From positions 173,829 to 237,828 of the forward strand of contig NZ_JABZFL010000096.1 of NCBI RefSeq assembly GCF_014237455.1: 64,000 nucleotides of DNA, read 5' to 3'. Positions within the stretch are counted from its first letter, which is position 1. The number at the start of each line of letters is the position of its first letter. The DNA comes from Desulfobacula sp. (GTDB lineage: Bacteria > Desulfobacterota > Desulfobacteria > Desulfobacterales > Desulfobacteraceae). The position numbers and the translations under genes are program-made. The notes beneath the pieces were generated by a model. That model worked only from the letters and a program-made list of their open reading frames with translations, had not been told where the DNA came from and searched no databases. Shown piece after piece: positions 55,641-64,000 of this stretch.

Positions 55641-56687
55641 TTATTTTAAACTGACTTCCAGTTTCACAGGATGATGATCCGAATGTTCAAAATCAAGATA
55701 AATGCCCTGGACCTGTTTGACTTCAATATTCGGTGACACCAGGAAAAAATCAATCACCGTTGTAAGGGTTGTCTTTTGATCATATGGGGCAACAAGACGT
55801 CTATTGGTTGGAATCTTCCTGTCATAGGCCCAATTCCATTCCGGAAGATAGTCTTTTTCAATATCCATACGATTTTCATTATCCATGGGGTTTAGTCGAA
55901 ACTCAGGATTAAAGTTTGGCGGACACTGGTTCCAGTCTCCGCCTACAATCACATAATTGCCCTTTTCATATTCCTGAATTAAAAAATTCTTAAGGTAGGC
56001 CATCTGGTTGCTTCTTAAACTGCCGTCATCATAGGCTGAGTTGTGGGTATTAATTACCAGAAGCTCTTTTCCGGTTTCAAGCAAATATCTTGACACCAAA
56101 AAACACCGGTCCAGCATAAACAGCCCCTGGGGCCATGCATAGTTCCCCGGAAAAGAATGCCGGATAACTGAAACAGGTTCAAATCGGGCCAGTGTCTGCA
56201 AACCTGACAAAACAGAGCCCAGGGGATCGGTCGGCGGAACCGGCACAAAAAAGACATCATAATTCTTCCCAAAGCTTGAATGAAATTGGGGAAATAGCTT
56301 TTCTATTTTCAAATACCCGTCAACGGAATAACTTCGCTTGGATTTTTGATCCACTTCCTGAAATAAAAAAAAATCAATATCGTTTTGCCGGGCAATAAAG
56401 GTTTCAATAGCTGAAATATTTTCTTCCACGATTTGTCTGGTCGGTCTCACCTGTTTTCCGCCATCATAGAAAAAATCCATGTCCCGGCCCAAGCCCCCAT
56501 AACCGATATTCCAGATCAAAAATTTGTAATTCTTTTGTATAGAAATTGCCTTGGCATCTTGTTTCTCAAATACCAAAGCCGTTGGATCAGGCCGATAGTC
56601 TGACAGAGTAGCATATCCGACAAGCCCCACGAAACCCAATACCAAAACACAAATAAGTCCGAAGATGATCTTGAATAATTTTTTCAT
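55641..56687 (-). CDS. Endonuclease/exonuclease/phosphatase (DNase I-like) family protein, membrane-anchored
   Basis: The 348-residue protein has an N-terminal signal-anchor (LFKIIFGLICVLVLGFVGLVGYATL). The DNase I fold follows: FLIWNIGYGGLG, FLFQEVDQKSKRS (metal Glu), LVINTHNSAYDDGSLR, VIVGGDWNQCPP and FEHSDHHPVKLEV (catalytic Asp-His). It hydrolyses a phosphodiester or phosphomonoester outside the cytoplasm. Substrate is unknown. The final His-His pair is as in nucleases and sphingomyelinase-like proteins. Confidence 0.88.
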   Translation of the reverse strand: MKKLFKIIFGLICVLVLGFVGLVGYATLSDYRPDPTALVFEKQDAKAISIQKNYKFLIWNIGYGGLGRDMDFFYDGGKQVRPTRQIVEENISAIETFIARQNDIDFFLFQEVDQKSKRSYSVDGYLKIEKLFPQFHSSFGKNYDVFFVPVPPTDPLGSVLSGLQTLARFEPVSVIRHSFPGNYAWPQGLFMLDRCFLVSRYLLETGKELLVINTHNSAYDDGSLRSNQMAYLKNFLIQEYEKGNYVIVGGDWNQCPPNFNPEFRLNPMDNENRMDIEKDYLPEWNWAYDRKIPTNRRLVAPYDQKTTLTTVIDFFLVSPNIEVKQVQGIYLDFEHSDHHPVKLEVSLK

Positions 56688-56826
56688 ACTGAAAGAATAA
56701 AGTGTTCAGTGTTGAGAGTCAATATTCAAAGTGATTTAAAAATTATCTGGTTTGAAAATATGATTGACAAACAATGTCGAATGGTTTAACCATTGGCATA
56801 GCGAAATTATATATTCAGGAGAAAAA

Positions 56827-58899
56827 ATGACAGATAATAGAATTAACTCCCATCCGGTTTTGGATGTTCCAAAAAAAGAAATGGTCTCTTTTTATTGGAA
56901 CAAATCAAAACTTGTGGGCAAAAAGAATGAGATGATCTCATCTGCACTTTTTGCAAACAATATAAAAATATTCGGTCATCACCATAAAGACGGTTCTGCC
57001 CAGGGAATATTCTGTGCCAACGGGCAATGCGCAAAATGCACGGTCATTGCCAACGGCATACCGGTAAAAGCCTGTATGACTGCCGTCAAAGAAAATATGA
57101 TTGTTGAAAGGGTTGAAGGATTGCCCAAACTTCCTGATGTGGATGAAATGGCGCAAATCAGCAATATTGAACATACAGCCGTTGATGTGCTCATCATCGG
57201 CGGTGGGCCCGCAGGATTGTCCGCAGCCATTCAACTTGACGACCATAAGATCAACACCATCCTGGTAGACGATAAGGATGAACTTGGCGGAAAACTTGTC
57301 CTGCAGACTCATAAGTTTTTCGGTTCGCAAGAAGACTCCCATGCCGGCATGCGCGGCATGGATATCGGCCGCATGCTGGCCCGGAAAGTTGAAGAGGGCT
57401 CCCATATTGATGTATGGAAAAACAGCACGGCTCTCTATGTGTTTGATGACAAAAAAGTGGGCATCCTCAAAGATGGTGTCTATAAAATTGTCACCCCAAG
57501 AGCAATTTTAAATGCTGCCGGTGCCAGAGAAAAATTCTTACGGTTCAAAGGTAATTCATTGTCAGGGATATATGGCGCCGGTGCATTTCAAACCCTTGTA
57601 AACCGGGATCTTGTCAAACCCACGGAAAAACTCTTTATCATCGGCGGTGGCAATGTGGGCATTATTGCCGGATACCATGCATTACAGGCCGGTATAAACG
57701 TCGTGGGCCTTGCAGAAGCCCTTCCCGAATGCGGGGGATATAAAGTTCATGAGGACAAGCTCAAAAGGCTTGGCGTTCCCATATACACTTCCCATTCCAT
57801 TGTATCGGCCAATGGGAAGGAATCGGTTTCTTCGGTCACCATTGCCGGAATCGATAAAAACTTCCAGGCTATTGAAGGCACCGAACAAACCTTTGAGTGT
57901 GACACCATACTGATTGCCGTGGGTCTTGAATCTGTTTCAGAATTCACTGAGGAAGCCCGATCCGCCGGCATCAAGGTGTTTGCAGCAGGCGATGCCTCTG
58001 AAATTGCTGAAGCATCATCCGCCATGTTCAATGGTAAAATTGCAGGCTTAAAAGTTGTTCAGCACTTTAAACCAGACACAAAAGAAATCCCTGAATCCTG
58101 GTATGAGAAAGCAGATATCCTCAAATCCCATCCCGGACCTGTTCAGGAACTTAAAACCCCAGGCGATGAAGACGGAATCTTCCCGGTGATTCACTGCAAG
58201 CAGGAAATTCCCTGCAACCCCTGCAGCACGGTTTGCGATGAAGGATCCATCCAGATGCAGGGAGATCCCATCAAAGGCCTGCCTAAATTTGACGGTGAGT
58301 GCAAAGGATGCATGAAATGCCTTACCATCTGCCCCGGACTTGCCATCACCCTGGTGGATTACAGGAAAGACAGGGACAACCCGGTGGTCTTTCTGCCCTA
58401 TGAAATATCCAATTTTGAAGTCAAAAAAGGGGATGATATTGCCCTGGTTGATGTGGATGGGAATCCTCTGGGCGCCTACAAGGCTCTTGGGGCAAGAGAG
58501 ACAAAAAACAGCGACCGGACCCGGATTGTAAGGGTCAGAGTGCCAAAGGATATTGCCAAAAAAGTGGTGGCATTTACTATCCAGGAAAAAGAAATTACCA
58601 AAAAACTGACCCAAAAAATCCCCCATGATCATATCCGGGACGATGAAGTGGTCTGCCTTTGTGAAAGGGTGACGGCAGGTCAGATCAGAGAACTTGTCCA
58701 AAAAGGCATTACAGATATGAACCAGATCAAGGCCATTTCAAGGGCCGGCATGGGACCCTGCGGGTATAAAACCTGTGAAAACCTGATGAAACAAATCTTT
58801 TGGGCCGAAAAGACAGCCCAGGAAGACATTGTCAACAATGTTCGGCGACCCCTGTATATTGAAGTTCCCCTAGGCAAATTTGCCAATGGAGGTCAATAA
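56827..58899 (+). CDS. Multi-cofactor FAD oxidoreductase: 2Fe-2S, FAD, 4Fe-4S and BFD-like domains
   Basis: The ~690-residue protein has an N-terminal 2Fe-2S domain (CANGQCAKCTVIANGIPVKAC). A pyridine-nucleotide-disulfide type flavoprotein follows (VLIIGGGPAGLSAAIQLD, IIGGGNVGIIAGYHALQAG, AAGDAS), then a 4Fe-4S domain (CKGCMKCLTICPGLAIT, with CNPCSTVCDEG before it). A C-terminal BFD-like 2Fe-2S domain closes it (VVCLCERVTAGQI, GPCGYKTCENL). It is like HcnA+HcnB or opine/sarcosine oxidase alpha chains in one polypeptide. The ATG at 56827 has AGGAG 7 nt upstream. It overlaps the next gene by one base. Confidence 0.92.
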   Translation: MTDNRINSHPVLDVPKKEMVSFYWNKSKLVGKKNEMISSALFANNIKIFGHHHKDGSAQGIFCANGQCAKCTVIANGIPVKACMTAVKENMIVERVEGLPKLPDVDEMAQISNIEHTAVDVLIIGGGPAGLSAAIQLDDHKINTILVDDKDELGGKLVLQTHKFFGSQEDSHAGMRGMDIGRMLARKVEEGSHIDVWKNSTALYVFDDKKVGILKDGVYKIVTPRAILNAAGAREKFLRFKGNSLSGIYGAGAFQTLVNRDLVKPTEKLFIIGGGNVGIIAGYHALQAGINVVGLAEALPECGGYKVHEDKLKRLGVPIYTSHSIVSANGKESVSSVTIAGIDKNFQAIEGTEQTFECDTILIAVGLESVSEFTEEARSAGIKVFAAGDASEIAEASSAMFNGKIAGLKVVQHFKPDTKEIPESWYEKADILKSHPGPVQELKTPGDEDGIFPVIHCKQEIPCNPCSTVCDEGSIQMQGDPIKGLPKFDGECKGCMKCLTICPGLAITLVDYRKDRDNPVVFLPYEISNFEVKKGDDIALVDVDGNPLGAYKALGARETKNSDRTRIVRVRVPKDIAKKVVAFTIQEKEITKKLTQKIPHDHIRDDEVVCLCERVTAGQIRELVQKGITDMNQIKAISRAGMGPCGYKTCENLMKQIFWAEKTAQEDIVNNVRRPLYIEVPLGKFANGGQ

Positions 58900-60065
58900 T
58901 GAAAAATTACGATGTCATCATTATCGGTGCGGGTTCCGTTGGTGTTCCTGCTGCTTTGTCACTGGCTGAAAACAAGGTCAAGGTACTTGTCATTGATGCC
59001 CTTGCCTCCCCGGGTCAGGGGCAGAACAAAAAGGCCATCGGTGGGATCAGGGCCACCCATTCGGATAAAGGGAAAATTTTAACCAGTCAGAGAAGCATTG
59101 AAATATTTTCTACCTGGAAAGAGACCCATGGCGATGATATCGGCTGGATTCAAAACGGGTACAGTTTTCCTGCCTATACAGACGAGGACGCCAAAAAATT
59201 AAAGGATTTAATGAAAATCCAGAAGTCCTTTAACCTGGATATTGACTGGTTGACACCAAAAGAATATCTTAAAATCGTTCCCGGCATTAACAAAGAAAAC
59301 CTGAAGGGCGCAACCTATTCGCCAAAAGACGGCAGTGCCTCCCCCCTTTTAGCCATTAATGCTTTTTATTTTAAAAGCCTTGAATATGGCGCCGAATATA
59401 AATTTAAAGAAAAAGTAAAAGCCATCACCATTTCAAGTGACACTGAAATAAAAATTAAAACCGACAAGGATGAATACACCGCCGAAAAAGTCATCAACGC
59501 CGCAGGCAATTATGCCCGGCAGATGGGACAGATGATCGGTCTTGATTTCCCTGTGGTACCGGACAGCCATGAAGGTGCTATCACAGAACCGGTTCAACGG
59601 TTTTTCGGACCCATGATTGTTGATTTAAGACCTTCCCAGGATCCGGCAACAGAAGATTCAGCTAATTTTTATTTCTACCAGAACAATGAAGGCCAGGTGA
59701 TTTTCTGCCTGACGCCCAAGCATCTGATGAAAGGAACAGACAGTGAAGCCACATCTGTATTTCTCCCCCAGGTGGCCAAACGAATGGTGGCTCTCTTTCC
59801 AAAACTTGCCAATCTTAAAGTCAGAAGAACATGGAGAGGACAATACCCCATGACACCTGACGGGTTCCCCATTGTTGGAGAAACAAAAGAATTTCCTAAT
59901 TTTATTAATGCCATCGGTATGTGCGGCCAGGGCTATATGTTAGGGCCGGGGCTTGGAGAATTACTAACAAGGATTGTGACTTGCGAATTGACACAGGATG
60001 ATATAGATGTTTTAAAACATTTTAATTTATACAGAGATTTTTCTGGAATAGAACAATTTAAATAG
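58899..60065 (+). CDS. FAD-dependent oxidoreductase (DAO/HcnC-like catalytic subunit)
   Basis: The 388-residue protein has the FAD loop YDVIIIGAGSVGVPAALSLAENKV, GGIRATHSDKGK, VINAAGNYARQMGQMIG and the C-terminal RRTWRGQYPMTPDGFPIVGE / GQGYMLGPGLGELLT of the DAO family. It oxidises an amino or imino acid (glycine, proline, sarcosine or opine are the usual substrates). TAATG overlap with the preceding gene shows that the two are subunits of one complex. The preceding protein would carry electrons away. Confidence 0.9.
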   Translation: MKNYDVIIIGAGSVGVPAALSLAENKVKVLVIDALASPGQGQNKKAIGGIRATHSDKGKILTSQRSIEIFSTWKETHGDDIGWIQNGYSFPAYTDEDAKKLKDLMKIQKSFNLDIDWLTPKEYLKIVPGINKENLKGATYSPKDGSASPLLAINAFYFKSLEYGAEYKFKEKVKAITISSDTEIKIKTDKDEYTAEKVINAAGNYARQMGQMIGLDFPVVPDSHEGAITEPVQRFFGPMIVDLRPSQDPATEDSANFYFYQNNEGQVIFCLTPKHLMKGTDSEATSVFLPQVAKRMVALFPKLANLKVRRTWRGQYPMTPDGFPIVGETKEFPNFINAIGMCGQGYMLGPGLGELLTRIVTCELTQDDIDVLKHFNLYRDFSGIEQFK

Positions 60066-60085
60066 GAGACCTGCGGGACGATTTA

Positions 60086-60805
60086 ATGTTTAAAAAAGCA
60101 AAGCAGAGCAGAGTATTCCAGGATGTGGTTGAACAGATACAGGATGCCATTATAAACGGAAAGCTTTCGCCCGGCACAAAACTTCCGCCGGAACGGGAAT
60201 TAAAAGACAGGTTCAACACCAGCCGCGGAACTTTAAGGGAAGCCTTAAGAGTGCTTGAGCAAAAAGGACTCATTGAAATCAAACTGGGCGTCTCAGGTGG
60301 GGCCATTGTCAAACGCATTGATGCCGAACCTGTTGTTGAGTCTCTGGCCCTTTTAATCCGTTCGGGGGGTGTCTCCCTTGAACACCTTGCAGAGTTTCGA
60401 ATCAAAATCGAAGGCCGCCTGGTTGAGCTTGCTGCCACCCGTGCCACAAAAAAAGATGTCAAGAAGCTGGAAGCTCTTTTTAATCAGGCAAAAGCCTGTT
60501 ATGAAAAAAATGACTGGGAAAATTTTCTTAAGATTGATGAAAAAGTGCATACCTATATCGGTACCATGACCCGGAACCCCGTGTTCCAGTTTGTGCAGAA
60601 AAGCGTCCATGACAATATTCACCGGTACTATGAAGAATACCTTCCCATGAACAAACAAAGAACCCTTGAAAACCTTACAGACTTTGAAAAGATCATTGAT
60701 GCCATGAAAGTCAATGATGCAAAAGCAGCTTCTGCCATTATCATGGATCACGTCAAGCGGTTCAGCGACAAAATGCAGGAGAAAATAAACGGCAATTCCA
60801 AATAA
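60086..60805 (+). CDS. FadR-subfamily GntR transcriptional regulator
   Basis: The 239-residue protein has a winged HTH (FQDVVEQIQDAIINGKLSPGTKLPPERELKDRFNTSRGTLREALRVLEQKGLIEI) and a C-terminal FCD ligand-binding helical bundle (HLAEFRIKIEGRLVELAATRATKKDVKKL). It lies 20 nt after the FAD oxidoreductase gene and 89 nt before the aminotransferase, so it probably represses this catabolic cluster until its amino- or organic-acid ligand is present. Confidence 0.92.
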   Translation: MFKKAKQSRVFQDVVEQIQDAIINGKLSPGTKLPPERELKDRFNTSRGTLREALRVLEQKGLIEIKLGVSGGAIVKRIDAEPVVESLALLIRSGGVSLEHLAEFRIKIEGRLVELAATRATKKDVKKLEALFNQAKACYEKNDWENFLKIDEKVHTYIGTMTRNPVFQFVQKSVHDNIHRYYEEYLPMNKQRTLENLTDFEKIIDAMKVNDAKAASAIIMDHVKRFSDKMQEKINGNSK

Positions 60806-60894
60806 GTCTGACTCTTGTTCGTTTCATGGTGCCGGATAGCAGACCTTACCCCCTTTATAAACTGTTTTTATAATTAGATTAAAAAAGAGACTAC

Positions 60895-62223
60895 ATGAAA
60901 ACACCGCCCAAAAAAACTCCGATTGACCCTTCCATTGTCACGCAGGAAATAAAAAAAATGGGACTTAAATCCGTTGGCCTTGCCTCCATAAGGGAGCTGA
61001 ACCGGATCGTGAATAATATTGAAGCCGCTGCCAATGAAAAATATATCCGCATGGAAATGGGCGTGCCGGGCTTTGATCCCCCAAAAATAGCCGTGGATGC
61101 GGAAATTAAAGCTTTAAAAAGAGGGGTGGGTTCCAAATATCCGCCCTTTGACGGTATCCCTGAATTAAAACTTGAAATCTCAAAGTTTGTCAAAAACTTC
61201 ATTGATGTGGACATCAGTCTTGAATCCTGTTTCCCCACGGTGGGCTCCATGCAGGGATGCTATCTGGCCATGATGTGTACCACCCGCCGCATAAAAGGTA
61301 AAAACAAGATCCTCTTCATAGATCCGGGCTTTCCTGTCAATAAACGTCAGGCCAGTGTCATTGGTGTACCCTATGATAATTTTGACGTATATGAATTCAG
61401 GGGCGACAAGCTCAAACCAAAACTTGAATCCTATCTTAAAAAAGGCGACATTGCCTCCCTTATGTACTCCAATCCCAACAATCCTGCCTGGATCTGTTTT
61501 ACCGATCAGGAGCTTCAGATCATTGGCGAACTGGCCACAAAATATGACTGCATTGTCATGGAAGACCTGGCCTATTTTGGCATGGATTTCAGGAAAGACT
61601 ATTCCGTGCCCGGACAAGAACCCTTTATCCCGTCTGTTGCTAAATACACGAACAATTACATCCTGCTCATTTCAAGCTCCAAAGCCTTCTCCCTTGCAGG
61701 CCAGAGAATCGGTATGACCGCCATTCCTGATAAGCTTTTTAACTCTGAAGGAAATAACCTTGAACCTTATTTCGGCTCCAACAGCTTTGGCTATGCCTAT
61801 ATTTTCGGTGCCATGTATTCATTAAGCTCCGGTGTTTCCCACACCAACCAATGGGGGCTTACAGGTCTTTTAAAGGCGATCAACAACGGCGACTATAATT
61901 TTGTGGAAAGTGTAAAAGAGTATGGAGATCGGGCAAAAGTCATGAAAAAGCTTTTCACAAACAATGGCTTTCAGATTGTCTATGACATGGATGAGGGTGA
62001 AAAAATAGCCGACGGATTTTATTTTACCATTTCATACCCCGGGTTTAGTGGGATCGAACTGGTAGAAGAACTGCTCTATTACGGTATCAGTGCCATCTCT
62101 TTGACCACCACGGGAAGTGACAGACATGAAGGGTTGAGGGCATGTGTTTCCCTGACAGGGAAGGAGAGGTTCAAGGATCTTGAAAACAGATTGAAATCCT
62201 TTGAAAAGGATCATCCAAAATAA
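60895..62223 (+). CDS. PLP-dependent aminotransferase (class I/II)
   Basis: The 442-residue enzyme shows YSNPNNPAWICFTDQELQIIGELA (PLP loop and substrate Asn), MEDLAYFGMD (Asp that contacts the PLP ring), SSSKAFSLAGQRIGM with the Schiff-base Lys, and HEGLRACVSLTG (substrate Arg). It is in the aspartate/alanine aminotransferase fold. Following the FAD oxidoreductases and FadR regulator, it may produce or consume the keto acid of the same pathway; the amino acid is not identifiable. Confidence 0.92.
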   Translation: MKTPPKKTPIDPSIVTQEIKKMGLKSVGLASIRELNRIVNNIEAAANEKYIRMEMGVPGFDPPKIAVDAEIKALKRGVGSKYPPFDGIPELKLEISKFVKNFIDVDISLESCFPTVGSMQGCYLAMMCTTRRIKGKNKILFIDPGFPVNKRQASVIGVPYDNFDVYEFRGDKLKPKLESYLKKGDIASLMYSNPNNPAWICFTDQELQIIGELATKYDCIVMEDLAYFGMDFRKDYSVPGQEPFIPSVAKYTNNYILLISSSKAFSLAGQRIGMTAIPDKLFNSEGNNLEPYFGSNSFGYAYIFGAMYSLSSGVSHTNQWGLTGLLKAINNGDYNFVESVKEYGDRAKVMKKLFTNNGFQIVYDMDEGEKIADGFYFTISYPGFSGIELVEELLYYGISAISLTTTGSDRHEGLRACVSLTGKERFKDLENRLKSFEKDHPK

Positions 62224-62245
62224 AGTGATTCTTCTGGCAGGACTT

Positions 62246-64000
62246 TTATCTTTCCCTGGTGAACTGACAAGACAGGACCCCGGCACAGCCATAACAGAGA
62301 ATGGCAATCAGCATGACGACTTTAAACCCGAAAATGATGGCAAGAATCGTTGCCAGAAGAATACTGATAACGCTGAAAAATCCGTTAATCCCCCATGCCC
62401 AGGCCAGAGAAAACTCATCTTCTCTTTTTAAAAAATTCAAGGCGCAGGGAAAAGGAATTCCCATGAAAAACCCTAAAGGTGCAATCATCATCAGGGTGAG
62501 GACCACTTTTTGCCCAAGGGAAAAGGAAATGAAAAATGAAAAAATCGGATCCATGAAAATGAGATAAAACCCTGTCACAAAAATAATACATAAGCTTGAA
62601 AAAAAAATCCGTTTACTTTCAGGGAAAATCCGGGTTGAGAACAGGCTGCCGATACCGGAAAAAATAAGAAGTCCTGCAATAATGACGGAAAGAGAATACG
62701 ACGGATGGCCCAAAAAAAGGATCATTTTCTGTATCATCGACATTTCAATGAAAAAATATCCTGCAGCAATAAGAGAGAAATAGGCAAAGATGGTTTTCTT
62801 CATCCGGGTTGCTTTGGGACCCGTTATCAGCAGGGGAAGGACAATAAAAACAAAACTTATGACCAGGACAGGCAAAAGGATGATCAGCAGAATAAGGTAC
62901 CCCCATTCGGTGACAGGGATCTGGGATGGGCCGTAGGTTTTAATATATCTGATCACTGCGGGTTTAAAAAAATTATAAAAATAAGGCCGGTTATCTGTGG
63001 CAGCACGAATATCAAAGTCATAGGCCTCAATAAAGTCTTTTGAATCGTTGGAAAACAGTTTTTGCAATGCCTCATGATACACCGGCGTTTTAAGTTGAAT
63101 AAACCGGTTCACCTGGTTTTCACTGATGCCCGGATAATACACCAGATCAAAAAGCCGTTCTTTGGCAAACGTCTTTGTTTTATCGATCATTTTTCCTGTG
63201 ATGGGAGATTTGGAAACCAGCAGTGTCAGGGTCTGAAGCGACCGTATGGCGATCAGATGATTTTGAATATCATCCATTCCCATTTGCCGCAATGCTTCTA
63301 TCACCATACTGAATATCTTAAGGTTGTCCCTTGCAGGGGTGACCACCCATCTGCTGATGGCAAGAAGGCCTTCGTCATTTAAATGCCCGACATAGTCTTT
63401 TATGGATTCAATCGTGTACAGGTAAGTCTCATTTAAGGCATAAACGCCTGATGCGGCAGTATTGTAGGCATCAATCATGGCAAGCTCGATAAGATCATAT
63501 TTTTTTGAGGTCTGTTTTATAAAACTTCTGGCTTCCCGGTTATGGATGGTCACATTTTCCCTGGTGTAGATATGCCCGGAATAAGGCCCGAATTGATTTT
63601 TCATGAGAAAAATAACACGCGAGTCAACTTCAAGTGCTTCAATATATTTAAACCCGCTTAAAATTGATTTTAATATGGATTCTCCGCCGCCTGATCCAAT
63701 AATCAACACACGCTTTCGCTTAGTTTTATCTATCACATGAAAAGGAAGATAGGGTGCCAGATGTTGAAGGTATCGTATATCGTTTTTTTTACCTTTAAAG
63801 GGGGTTATGGGACTCATTGAACTACCGTTAAAAAAAATCCCTTTCTGGACCGGCACCTGAAAGGGAGATATCAGGCTTAAGCCTGCGGTTGTGCGAAGTC
63901 CTTTTGCCTGGACCACCTGGACGACAGCCAGAGGCGAGTAAGCTTCATGAACAATTTGAGCGTCCGGCAGGTTTAAGGCCCCTGAAATGGCTTTGTATTG
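62246..64000 (-). CDS. Spermidine-synthase-like membrane methyltransferase-fold protein (partial, runs off the window)
   Basis: The frame is open to the window edge (585 codons with stop), reading YSPLAVVQVVQAKGLRTTAG at the visible 5' end, so the start lies beyond 64000. A SAM-type Rossmann domain (VLIIGSGGGESILKSILSG, IEALEVDSRVIF, YDLIELAMIDAYNTAASGVY) is followed by about seven membrane helices (LILLIILLPVLVISFVFIVLP, AAGYFFIEMSMIQKMILFLG). The combination matches spermidine-synthase-like membrane proteins of bacteria whose substrate is unproven. The truncated end is due to the window. Confidence 0.85.
   Translation of the reverse strand, partial: QYKAISGALNLPDAQIVHEAYSPLAVVQVVQAKGLRTTAGLSLISPFQVPVQKGIFFNGSSMSPITPFKGKKNDIRYLQHLAPYLPFHVIDKTKRKRVLIIGSGGGESILKSILSGFKYIEALEVDSRVIFLMKNQFGPYSGHIYTRENVTIHNREARSFIKQTSKKYDLIELAMIDAYNTAASGVYALNETYLYTIESIKDYVGHLNDEGLLAISRWVVTPARDNLKIFSMVIEALRQMGMDDIQNHLIAIRSLQTLTLLVSKSPITGKMIDKTKTFAKERLFDLVYYPGISENQVNRFIQLKTPVYHEALQKLFSNDSKDFIEAYDFDIRAATDNRPYFYNFFKPAVIRYIKTYGPSQIPVTEWGYLILLIILLPVLVISFVFIVLPLLITGPKATRMKKTIFAYFSLIAAGYFFIEMSMIQKMILFLGHPSYSLSVIIAGLLIFSGIGSLFSTRIFPESKRIFFSSLCIIFVTGFYLIFMDPIFSFFISFSLGQKVVLTLMMIAPLGFFMGIPFPCALNFLKREDEFSLAWAWGINGFFSVISILLATILAIIFGFKVVMLIAILCYGCAGVLSCQFTRER

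Overview
The window reads as the chromosome of a sulfate-reducing deltaproteobacterium (Desulfobacterales), probably related to Desulfobacula, Desulfobacter or Desulfotignum. The main evidence is a complete aprBA-qmoABC block (adenylylsulfate reductase and its membrane electron-donor complex) in low- to mid-GC DNA. Multiheme cytochrome, Qmo, cobalamin and oligopeptide-type transport genes fit that lineage. The genus is an inference; no 16S rRNA is present.

Layout. 1-1.8 kb: infC-rpmI-rplT-pheS translation operon on the minus strand, with an apparent AUA start on infC. 1.9-4.2 kb: a TadA-like deaminase, a dGTPase and a Cys-cluster protein. 4.2-4.7 kb: a scar with a 19-codon ORF and a decayed AAA ATPase. 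4.7-12.2 kb: a tightly overlapping minus-strand uptake operon (TonB-dependent receptor, family-5 solute-binding protein, permease, permease-ATPase fusion, ATPase) behind a promoter, a candidate operator and a leader with attenuator-like structure; an FmdE-family gene lies just upstream. 13-15.4 kb: DUF294 nucleotidyltransferase-like protein and GAF/HD-GYP phosphodiesterase. 15.4-20.2 kb: a cassette with a periplasmic rhodanese, an 11-heme cytochrome interrupted by one in-frame UGA, a sigma-54 promoter and a divergent sigma-54 activator, bounded by two copies of a short-chain dehydrogenase 3' end (one decayed). 21.2-29 kb: aprBA and qmoABC. 29.2-31.4 kb: csp, cobO, leuB, tRNA-Val and tRNA-Asp. 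31.7-38.6 kb: rho facing the tig-clpP-clpX-lon proteostasis operon. 38.8-43.6 kb: tRNA-Pro, a cyclase-like remnant domain, a polytopic membrane protein, a Cys-rich small protein, an AcuC/HDAC-like deacetylase and a tandem UspA protein. 43.7-46.7 kb: SRP RNA, grpE, dnaK. 46.7-53.8 kb: acyl-CoA synthetase, lolA, nadA, yebC, rlmE, radA, an EamA transporter. 53.9-64 kb: YgiQ radical SAM protein, a DNase I-like hydrolase, a catabolic cluster (four-cofactor flavoprotein, FAD oxidoreductase, FadR-type regulator, aminotransferase) and a partial spermidine-synthase-like membrane protein.

How it works together. Apr and Qmo form the APS-reduction arm of sulfate respiration, moving quinol electrons through QmoC/B/A to AprBA. 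The TonB-receptor/Opp operon looks like a route for an unknown chelate or peptide across both membranes. The rhodanese and multiheme cytochrome look like a periplasmic redox module switched on by its own sigma-54 activator; its UGA codon is followed by a hairpin meeting simple bacterial SECIS criteria, so the product may be a selenocysteine-containing cytochrome. That is the most interesting candidate here. No insertion sequence, prophage or CRISPR array was seen.
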